64,000 bases of DNA from an uncultured Elusimicrobiales bacterium (GTDB lineage Bacteria; Elusimicrobiota; Elusimicrobia; Elusimicrobiales; Elusimicrobiaceae), in NCBI GenBank assembly GCA_944324675.1, contig CALUXE010000002.1, positions 124,001 to 188,000 on the forward strand, given 5' to 3'. The stretch's first letter is position 1, and every line of letters begins with the position of its first letter. Both the position numbers and the translations under genes were made by a program. Below are positions 7,878-16,100 of the stretch, in pieces. The notes beneath the pieces are model-generated. The model had not been told where the DNA came from. It saw only the letters and a list, made by a program, of their open reading frames with translations, and made no database searches.

Positions 7878-9142
7878 TTCCCAAACACCGCATCTTTGGC
7901 GTAAAGCGCCTTTTTGCCCAGTTCTTCTTCTATCAGCAAAAGGCGATTGTATTTAGCCAAGCGTTCGCTTCTGGCGGGTGCGCCCGTTTTTATGGCGCCC
8001 GCGTTTACGGCCAGCGCCAAATCCGCTATAAAACTGTCTTCCGTTTCGCCCGAACGGTGCGAAATTATGCAGGAATAGCCCGCCGCCTTGGCCAAATATA
8101 TCACGTCTATCGTTTCGCTTACGCTGCCTATCTGATTTAATTTTATCAAAATTGAATTGGCCGCCTTTTCCGCTATACCCCGCTCCAGACGGATTTTATT
8201 GGTTACGAACAAATCGTCGCCCACTATATTTATCTTCTTGCCCAGCTTGGCCGTCAAATGGCGCCAGCCGTCCCAATCGTCTTCCTGAAGAGGGTCTTCT
8301 ATGGAGACAAGCGGATAGCGTTTAATCCAATCGCCGTAGATTTCCGTCATTTGGGCGGAAGTCTTGTTTTTTCCTTCAAATTTGTAAAAGCCGTTATGAT
8401 AAAACTCGCTCGCGGCAGCGTCCAGCGCGAGGCTCATTTTTGGGTATCCCGCCTTTTTAGCCGCTTCTATAATCGTTTTTAACACTTCGGAATGTTTGCT
8501 TATCTTGGGCGCGAAACCGCCTTCGTCTCCTACCGCGGTTACCATACCCTTTTTAGCCAAATCCTTTTTTAGAACGTGATATGTTTCCGCCGCCGCGCGC
8601 AGCGCTTCTTTGAAAGACGGCGCGAAAGCGGGCACTATCATAAATTCCTGTACGTCCAAGCCGCTGTCGGCGTGTTTGCCGCCGTTGATTATGTTGAGCA
8701 TCGGCGTAGGCATCAGCCACCCCTTTTCTTTAAGGCCGTACACTTCTCTTATATGGCGGTAGAGCGGCTTTTTCGCCGACGCGGCGCCCGCCCTCAAGGC
8801 GGCCATCGATACCGCCAATATCGCGTTCGCGCCCAAGCGGGATTTGTTATTTGTCCCGTCTAAGGCTATCATTATTTGGTCCAGCGCGCGTATGTCGTCG
8901 GCGTCTTTTCCTTTAAGAACTTTTTCTATCTTGGAAACATTCTTTACCGCTTTTAGTACGCCTTTGCCGTTGTAGCGAGAGTCATTGTCGCGCAGTTCCA
9001 AGGCCTCGTGGCTGCCTGTTGAAGCCCCGCTGGGTACGGCCGCGGAACCTGCCGTGCCGTCTTGCAAGACGATGTCGGCCTGCACGGTGGGAAAACCGCG
9101 CGAATCCAGAATTTCTCTCGCTTTTACCGCCTTTATCTTCAT
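7874..9142 (-). CDS. eno: Enolase
   Basis: Converts 2-phosphoglycerate to phosphoenolpyruvate. 422 aa, full length. Conserved blocks are AREILDSRGFPTV, PSGASTGSHEALELRD, the catalytic VGDEGGFAP, the Mg2+ ligand motifs SLALDAAASEF, IEDPLQEDDW and VGDDLFVTN, the lysine segment ILIKLNQIGS and the SHRSGETEDSF signature. The ATG has a GGGGG ribosome site. The gene lies 26 nt after the phosphohexomutase in the same direction. Confidence 0.98.
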   Translation of the reverse strand: MKIKAVKAREILDSRGFPTVQADIVLQDGTAGSAAVPSGASTGSHEALELRDNDSRYNGKGVLKAVKNVSKIEKVLKGKDADDIRALDQIMIALDGTNNKSRLGANAILAVSMAALRAGAASAKKPLYRHIREVYGLKEKGWLMPTPMLNIINGGKHADSGLDVQEFMIVPAFAPSFKEALRAAAETYHVLKKDLAKKGMVTAVGDEGGFAPKISKHSEVLKTIIEAAKKAGYPKMSLALDAAASEFYHNGFYKFEGKNKTSAQMTEIYGDWIKRYPLVSIEDPLQEDDWDGWRHLTAKLGKKINIVGDDLFVTNKIRLERGIAEKAANSILIKLNQIGSVSETIDVIYLAKAAGYSCIISHRSGETEDSFIADLALAVNAGAIKTGAPARSERLAKYNRLLLIEEELGKKALYAKDAVFGK

Positions 9143-9168
9143 ACTTATACCCCCTGTTAAGGACGGCT

Positions 9169-10650
9169 TTAATCTTCCGATAAAGACTGTATTATCTTTT
9201 GGGCTTCGGCTATCAATTTCGCGGGTGCCGCTTCTTCCTTAGCCTCGGCGTAGATCCTTATCAGATGTTCCGTGCCGGAAGGCCTTAAAGCCAGCCAGCT
9301 GCCGTTCCTTAAAATAAATTTAAATCCGTCTGTTTGGTCTATTCTCCAAACGGAAGTTTTGTTGATGGACAGCGGCGGACGGAGGTTCAACTTCTCCATA
9401 ATCTGGTTGATTTCAAGCTCGCGTTTGGGAATGCTGACTTTTTTATCGTAATACATATTGTATTTCTTGTAGAAATCCTTAAACAGCTGCTTTAGCGTTT
9501 TGCCGCTTACCGCCAGCATTTCCAACGTGAGCATACAAGCCGCCAAGCCGTCTTTGTCGGGCATATGGTTGGATATGGCTATGCCGCCCGATTCTTCCGC
9601 GCCGAAGATATATTGGCCTGTCATCATAAGCTCGTTTATGTATTTAAATCCGACAGGGGTTTCCCTTACCGGCAAACCGTGCGCTTTTGCCACTTCGTCT
9701 ATCAAATTGGTGGTGATTAAACTTCTGCATACTCTGCCTTTTTGGCCGCGGTATTCTATTATATGTTCCAGCAGTATCGGCGCGATTTGGTTCGGAGAGA
9801 TCCAATAACCATCGGGCCCGATTATGCCGAATTTATCGCAGTCGCTGTTGCAGGCGATGCCGACGTCGAGTTTCTTTTTGACCACCAATTTGCTTAGCTC
9901 CGAAAGGGCTATCGGCCCGGCATTGGGGACCTTGCCACCGAAAAGGACGTCCGTACCTTCGTGCAGGCCCTCCACTTCGCAGCCGCAGAGTTTCAAAAAT
10001 TCCCTGAAATAATTGTCAGCCGTTCCGAAAAGGGGGTCTATGCCCACTTTGGGCTTTGCTTTCTTTATCGCTTTTACGTTTATCAAAGAGGCTAAATGTT
10101 TGATATATTCGTCCCTGAAGTTAAATTCGCTTACCGCGGAATTTTTATAGCCGAACTCCGGCAGTTCTTTTACGGAACTAGCCGCGGGTGTATTGGCTTC
10201 AATGTCGGCGATAACCTCGTTATTGGCTATCCCGCCGTAATAAGAAATCCATTTAAGGCCGTTTTGGGTATAATCGGCTTCGCTTGCGGTAATTACCACG
10301 GCGCCTACGGCGCCTTCCTTAAGCACTGCCCATTCAGCTACCGGCGTAGGCAAAGGATAAAATGCCCTTTTGACGCTTATGCCCTTTGAGGCCAAAACGT
10401 CGCAGACTATATCGGCGAATTTATCCGACATAAATCTGGTATCGGTGCCCACTATCACAAGCGGCCTTTTGAATTTAAAACCTCTTTCGAGTATATGCTT
10501 TTGGTATCCTTCGCCTTCAAATCCGTAATATTCGTCCGTAAAAATATGCTCGGCTATGGCAACGGAGAGTCTGTAAATGGTTTGAGCGGTAACATTTTCC
10601 GCGATGGTGCCTCTGAACCCGGCGGTAGAAAACTTGATATCATTGGCCAT
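9169..10650 (-). CDS. Phosphohexomutase-family protein with altered catalytic loops
   Basis: 493 aa protein of the alpha-D-phosphohexomutase superfamily. The frame extends to 10776, but the ATG at 10650 (MANDIKFSTAGFRG) has a GAGG ribosome site and starts at the usual domain boundary. The serine loop is ITASEADYTQNG (S123 kept, but the usual His-Asn-Pro after it is Glu-Ala-Asp). The metal loop reads NSDCDK at 268-273 where DGDxDR is normal. The sugar loop GAEESGG and the phosphate loop RPSGTEHLIR are intact. It heads the operon with eno. A canonical paralogue is at 44667-46079. Activity as a mutase is therefore uncertain; it may have a shifted specificity. Confidence 0.85.
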   Translation of the reverse strand: MANDIKFSTAGFRGTIAENVTAQTIYRLSVAIAEHIFTDEYYGFEGEGYQKHILERGFKFKRPLVIVGTDTRFMSDKFADIVCDVLASKGISVKRAFYPLPTPVAEWAVLKEGAVGAVVITASEADYTQNGLKWISYYGGIANNEVIADIEANTPAASSVKELPEFGYKNSAVSEFNFRDEYIKHLASLINVKAIKKAKPKVGIDPLFGTADNYFREFLKLCGCEVEGLHEGTDVLFGGKVPNAGPIALSELSKLVVKKKLDVGIACNSDCDKFGIIGPDGYWISPNQIAPILLEHIIEYRGQKGRVCRSLITTNLIDEVAKAHGLPVRETPVGFKYINELMMTGQYIFGAEESGGIAISNHMPDKDGLAACMLTLEMLAVSGKTLKQLFKDFYKKYNMYYDKKVSIPKRELEINQIMEKLNLRPPLSINKTSVWRIDQTDGFKFILRNGSWLALRPSGTEHLIRIYAEAKEEAAPAKLIAEAQKIIQSLSED

Positions 10651-10808
10651 AAATACCTCATAAATATATAAATCTGTTAAAGCAATATACAAAAATTTAA
10701 GCCAAAAGGAAAGACGCGCCGCAAATATGGGGTTTGGCAAGAAGTTTCGCATCCGCCCTTTTCCGCGCCCGCGCAACGGGGCTTGTATATATTTGCTAAA
10801 ATAATTTT
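10651..10808. promoter_or_regulatory. Divergent promoter region between phosphohexomutase operon and lptF
   Basis: 158 bp between divergently transcribed genes, so it must carry promoters for both. On the plus side a -10-like TAAAAT (10797-10802) lies 6 nt before the GTG of lptF, and no ribosome site is present. On the minus side AT-rich DNA precedes the GAGG ribosome site of the mutase gene. No clear -35 hexamer is seen for either direction. Confidence 0.4.
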
Positions 10809-11918
10809 GTGCCGGGAATAATATTTAGATATATATCAAAAAACTTGGCGATATTCTTTTTGGGAATATTGTTCGTATTCGTTTTTGTCGTTTTTATGGG
10901 GCAGTTCTCCCAAATATTTACCTATGCCATGAACTACGGCGCCGACGTGTTTTGGGTGTTTTCCACTATGCTGTATATGGTGCCCGACATATTGGTGCTC
11001 AGCGTGCCTATGGCTTTGCAGATCGCCATTTTGATGACGCTTACCTCCATGGGCCAAACGGGCGAGATTATGGCGCTGCGCGCGGCGGGGTTTTCGTTTA
11101 TGGAAATAGCGCGCCCGGTACTTATATTCGCGCTTCTGCTCGTGGCCGTAATGACAGGCCTTAACGGCTGGCTCAGCCCTTTGGGGCGCCACCATGTAGA
11201 GCAAAGCAAAGAAGATATAGCATCCAAAATATCCAAGGTCAATATAGAGCCGCGCACTTTCATCGATTTGGGCGACTGGGATTTATTTGCAGAAGACGTG
11301 GATAAAGACAATAACATCATCTATCAGGTCCATCTCTCGCGCAAAAACGACGACAGCGCCCTAAGCACCAAGGTAAACGCTTCCAGAGGCAAGGTGGATA
11401 TAGGCTCGCAGGGAATAAGGCTCACTTTATTTAAGGGGCAGATGCAGAGAGTATATTCTTTGGAAAGCAGGAAGATAATCACCTCCGAATTTAATAAGTA
11501 CGAAGTTTATATTCCTCTAAGCCAAAAGAGTACTGACGATCGTCGTTTAAAAGCGGCCGAGCTTACAACACCGGCGCTTATTAAAGCGGTAAGGCAGGGC
11601 AAGGATTCAATGGAAGAAAAGGAATGGCGGGAATATCGCCCGGCAATTAGCTATCGTATTTCTATGGCTTTATGTCCTTTGATATTTTTCCTTTTAAGCT
11701 GTCCCGTAGCTTTTATCACCACCAAAAAAGCGGGCCGCGCCGGCGCGATGATATACAGCTTGGCGTTTATTTTTGCTTATTTCGGCCTGATAACCATAGG
11801 CAACAGCGTAGCGGAAAAGACCGATATTACATTTTTGGTATATAGCGCGCCGTTTTTGCCGGTAATAGCCGGTTTGGCGGCGGGTGTTTATTTGTGGAAG
11901 AAGAGGCTTTCGGACTGA
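10809..11918 (+). CDS. lptF: LptF/LptG-family LPS export permease (first of pair)
   Basis: 369 aa YjgP/YjgQ-family membrane protein. Three N-terminal helices (residues about 10-120) and three C-terminal helices (about 280-365) flank a periplasmic beta-jellyroll region, the LptF/LptG layout. The N-terminal FRYISKNLAIFFLG and the MALRAAGFSFMEIARP coupling segment are typical. With LptB it would extract LPS from the inner membrane. The start is GTG with no ribosome site and a -10-like hexamer 6 nt upstream. Its stop overlaps the next ATG by 1 nt. LptA, B and C are not in the window. Assigning F rather than G is by order only. Confidence 0.85.
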   Translation: MPGIIFRYISKNLAIFFLGILFVFVFVVFMGQFSQIFTYAMNYGADVFWVFSTMLYMVPDILVLSVPMALQIAILMTLTSMGQTGEIMALRAAGFSFMEIARPVLIFALLLVAVMTGLNGWLSPLGRHHVEQSKEDIASKISKVNIEPRTFIDLGDWDLFAEDVDKDNNIIYQVHLSRKNDDSALSTKVNASRGKVDIGSQGIRLTLFKGQMQRVYSLESRKIITSEFNKYEVYIPLSQKSTDDRRLKAAELTTPALIKAVRQGKDSMEEKEWREYRPAISYRISMALCPLIFFLLSCPVAFITTKKAGRAGAMIYSLAFIFAYFGLITIGNSVAEKTDITFLVYSAPFLPVIAGLAAGVYLWKKRLSD

Positions 11919-13003
11919 TGAAGATTATAGACAGATACATAGCCAAGAAATTTTGGGGCCCTTTTATATTTATAATCAGCATATTTGCCGTGCTGATATT
12001 CTTGGGCGACAGCTTGGAAAAAATGCGCTGGATAAACACCTACGGCACTACTTTGGCCTTGGTTGTGAAGTACAGCTTTTTGACAATGCCCTCTTGGCTG
12101 ATACAAGTATTGCCCGTGGCGTGCCTGCTAAGCGCTTTGTTTGTAATATCGGATATGATTTCCGGAGGGGAATGGACGGCGTGCTTGGCGGGCGGTTATT
12201 CGGTAAGGCAGATATTCAAGCCTTTGATTTTATGTATTTTCATAATAGCGGCGGCGGGCTTTTGCGTGCAGGAATTTTTCGTGCCGGATATGAGCAAGAA
12301 AGCCGAACTTACCCGCCAGCGTAAAATAAGGGGCGAAAAGGATTGGTACTTTAACGTGCAAAACGACGTTACTTTAAGGCTGGACGGCAAGAGAGTGCTT
12401 TTCGCGAAAACGGTCAAAGCCGACGAAGGGCTTATGGAAGGTATGTTTATAGACGTATATGACGATAAATGGGCGATAAGCTCTCAGATAAGCGCGCGGC
12501 GTTTTGTTTGGGACGAAGGCAAGGGCGTATGGGTGTTTGAGGACGGTTTTACCAGGTATTTCGGCAAGAACGCAAGCATAAAAGAGGAAAGTTTTGAGAT
12601 TATGGACTCCGATTTTTCCGTCCCGCCCGATCAAATAGCGGTGGGCAGCGCGAAGGCTTCTTATCTCAGCATAAGCGATTTGCTTAGACGGATAAAGTTT
12701 TTAAAGGCGAGCGGGCTGACCAGCTATCAGGAGGAAACCTTCCTAAACGCGAAACTGGCCGCGCCTTTTGCAACAGTGATAATGTGTCTTTTGGGTATGC
12801 CCTTCGCGATAGCTTTAAAGCGTTCGAGCAAATTGCTAAACATAGTGGCGGCTATAGCGATAGGCTTTACTTTTTGGTGGATAGTTTCCATGCTCACTTC
12901 CGCAGGCCAAAGCGGAATGATAAATCCGATAGTTGCCGGTTGGCTGCCGGTAGGACTTTTCGCCATAGTGGCTTACGTGGAGTTTAAAATTCTGAGAATA
13001 TAA
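11918..13003 (+). CDS. lptG: LptF/LptG-family LPS export permease (second of pair)
   Basis: 361 aa partner of the preceding permease, with the same helix-jellyroll-helix architecture. It opens MKIIDRYIAKKFWGPF and has the coupling segment LAGGYSVRQIFKPL. An in-frame ATG at 11894 exists, but the ATG at 11918 overlaps the previous stop by one base (TGATG), the usual translational coupling, and gives the family's normal N terminus. A terminator follows at 13038-13079. The F/G naming is tentative. Confidence 0.85.
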   Translation: MKIIDRYIAKKFWGPFIFIISIFAVLIFLGDSLEKMRWINTYGTTLALVVKYSFLTMPSWLIQVLPVACLLSALFVISDMISGGEWTACLAGGYSVRQIFKPLILCIFIIAAAGFCVQEFFVPDMSKKAELTRQRKIRGEKDWYFNVQNDVTLRLDGKRVLFAKTVKADEGLMEGMFIDVYDDKWAISSQISARRFVWDEGKGVWVFEDGFTRYFGKNASIKEESFEIMDSDFSVPPDQIAVGSAKASYLSISDLLRRIKFLKASGLTSYQEETFLNAKLAAPFATVIMCLLGMPFAIALKRSSKLLNIVAAIAIGFTFWWIVSMLTSAGQSGMINPIVAGWLPVGLFAIVAYVEFKILRI

Positions 13004-13018
13004 CCATTTAATATTAAA

Positions 13019-13091
13019 TATAAAATCTAAACATATAAATAAGCAAGCATATAAATGATACGCTTGCTTATTATTTTTTATAAAATCTAAA
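13019..13091. repeat. 13-bp direct repeat bracketing the terminator
   Basis: The sequence TATAAAATCTAAA occurs at 13019-13031 and again at 13079-13091, on either side of the rho-independent terminator after lptG. The second copy lies 4-16 nt before the GAGG ribosome site of the SprA-like gene. It could be part of two promoters or a small duplication. Confidence 0.6.
13038..13079 (+). terminator. Rho-independent terminator after lptFG
   Basis: An 11-bp stem (AATAAGCAAGC paired with GCTTGCTTATT) with a 13-nt loop, followed by ATTTTTT. It separates the Lpt permease unit from the SprA-like gene. Confidence 0.85.
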
Positions 13092-13103
13092 ATAGAGGAT
13101 TTT

Positions 13104-16100
13104 GTGCTTAAAAAAATATTAAGGCTGTTTCTTAGCTTTTGTTTGATGACTGAAGGGCTGGGCCTAAACGCTTATGGCGCGCAGGAGGCAGCCCCTTCCG
13201 CCGCGCAGGAACGCGAACAGGGCTTTGAAAACTCGGTCTTTAAAGATCCCAATCGTTTCGGCGACGGGATAAAACTTTTTGAGCCTTCCAAATACGGCTT
13301 TTTGGCCGAGGATAAACCGCTCCTTTTGCCTTACGAGGAAGACTCCTCCGAAGACGAGGACGAATATTACAAATATAACCGAGCCTATCTGGAAAAAGTG
13401 ATAAAGGATATGGACGGCGGCGTCCAAGTCAGAGAGCAGGCTACGGAATACATCGAGATATTAAACCCATCTCTGCTTTTGCCGATATACGGCACCACGA
13501 TATCGATGACCGGCCGCAAGACTTTCGGCATAAAATACGACGCCAAGAAATATAAAGAGAGCAAAAGCACCGTAACCGACCGCGATACCAGCAGCGTGGA
13601 GTTTGAGCAGGAAATGCAGCTTAAGGTGCAGGGCAAGATAAGCGACAGAATCTTTGTAGACATCGATTATGACGACCAGCGCGAAGACGCCCAAAACATA
13701 GGCGTATCCTACCGGGGCAAGCCGGGCGAAATAGTTCAAAGCGCGGACTTCGGCGATATAGAATTATCCCTGCCGGGCACGGAGTTTATATCTTACAGCA
13801 AACAGGTGTTCGGCGCGAAAATGCACCTTCAATACGGCGACGCGCATTTAAGGCTTATCGGCAGCCAAAACAAAGGCGAGAACAAAAGCAAACAGTTCAA
13901 AGGCGACAGCGTCTTTGAAACGGTAAACATCAAGGACTTGCAATATATAAGGCGCAAATATTACGATTTGACATTCGGCTACCAAACCGGCGCCAGCACC
14001 AGTACGCAGTGGACCTACTCCATAAAACAAGGTACGGAAAAGGTTTATATTGACGACCATACCAACGGCGGTTATCAGGTGGCGAGCAAGGCGGTGGACA
14101 TAAAAACCGGCGCCGTCTATCCCACCAACGGCGGAACGGCGGCCTTCAAATTGCTGACGCGCGGCGTGGACTACACGATAGACTATAACCAAAATATCCT
14201 CATATTTAACAACGGCCTCAGCGCGACGGATGTCGTAGCGATAGATTATCAAAACTCGCAGGGGGTTTGGGCCAGCTCCGCCCAGCCGGACGGTTATCCG
14301 ATACTAATAAAGACGAATAACGAACGCCCGCTTGTTTCAAACGACGAGCTTGATTATCAGTTGGAAATGAAGCGCTATTACAGCATAGGCGCCACTCAGA
14401 TTACGCGCGATGACGGCAGCGGCAATTTTATTTTGAAATTGCTTGAATCCGACGGCGCGGAAGTTTGCGCCGCGAACGACACCAGACCCTTTTGCCAGTT
14501 TACCGTAGATTACGATAAGGGCATATTTAAGATAGGCGGAAGATTCAGCGACGTCAGTTTGTATAACGCTACGCCCGCTTCCTCCACAAACAGATATTTC
14601 TTCGTGCAGTATACCTCCACGGTAAAAACGTACTTTTTGGAGCCGGATATAGTCGTCCAGTCCGAAACGGTAAAAGTAAACGGGGCGACTATGGAGCGCA
14701 ACAAGGACTATTACGTCGACTACGCTTCGGGCTTTATAACTTTTTACAATTCCGATTTGATAGGCTCAAACAGCGTAGTCGACGTTACCTACGACGTGGC
14801 CGGCGGCAGCGAGGATACGGCGCTTATGGGCGGGCGTTTTAATTATGATTTTACCGATAAAATATCCGTCGGCGCCAGCTTGTTGAATGAATCGGGCAGC
14901 GAGCCAAAACGCGTGCCCAATGTGGGCGCAACGACAAGCAGCTTGATGGCCATGGAAGCGGATTTTAAAGTCGACAATGTGGAAGTGGTCGACGGCGTGC
15001 ACGTAACTTTGGGCGCGGAGGCGGCGCAAAGCAGAAAGGACGAAAACCTTTTCGGCTACGCTATGATAGACAGTATGGAAGAAACCAAGGAATACGTAAA
15101 AGCTTCCACCATATACAGCGATTGGAAAATAGCTTCCAACCCTACGGCGGGCACCAACTTCTTTGACGCCATTAAATGGGACTCCCAAGACGTGCCTATG
15201 CTTCAGATAAACCCTTCGGCGATAGCCAACGGCGACGACAAGCAAAACGTACTGCTGATAGATTACGACTTCAGCATAGCTCAGGATAAGGGCTTTGGCG
15301 ACAGGGACGAAGTTTCCATAGTCTATCCGATAAGCAGTTCGGGCGTAGACTTTTCCAATAAGACCTTGTTCGAGCTGACTATGCAGGGCGAAGAAAACGG
15401 CCCGCTTATCAATATTTCGTTTGGTACGATAAACGAAATGTCTGATAATTACACCGATTACGGCGCACTTCTTGCCGACGGATTTTCGCTGGATCAGATT
15501 TTCCCGGTATGCAGTAAATACTATGTGGCGGGCATGAACACCGTCCCCAAAACGGAAGATTTAAGATGTACCGGCAAATTGACCAACTCCGAAGATATGG
15601 GCTGGCTTTACATCAACCCGGACGGCTCATATCAGAGATATAATCCTTTTGCCAATAACGTATATAACCCTTGGCCACAGCCTACGGGCGTGATAGAAAC
15701 GCAGGACTTAAACGGCAACGGTTTATTGGATTCGGAGGATTTGACTTCGGGCGGGAATTTCGGTTTCGCGGGACAGGAAATCAACGGCCTTCCGGGCGGG
15801 GAGATAAATTTCAGCGGCTGGAAAACTTTTAATCAGGAAGTGGATTTCGGATCCGCCACAAATGTTTGGGGTACGGACTGGACTTCCATACAGCAAATGC
15901 GTATTACCCTCAAAAGAAACCCCAACGGCGGGAAGCTAAAGGGGCAAATCAAGATAGCTTCTTTGGGTGTATCGGGCAGCGTGTGGCAGCCTCTCGACAC
16001 CGATGAGGAAGTCCTCTTAAGCTACGGAATAAACAATGTCGATAATATGAATTACAAACCTATTTTCAGCGATAACGGCGACGGCGGAGAGGTCTTCCGC

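Noticed and set aside
10651-10776. N-terminal extension of the phosphohexomutase to 10776
   Set aside because: The extra residues are basic and hydrophobic without family similarity, and the ATG at 10650 has a good ribosome site and the normal domain start.
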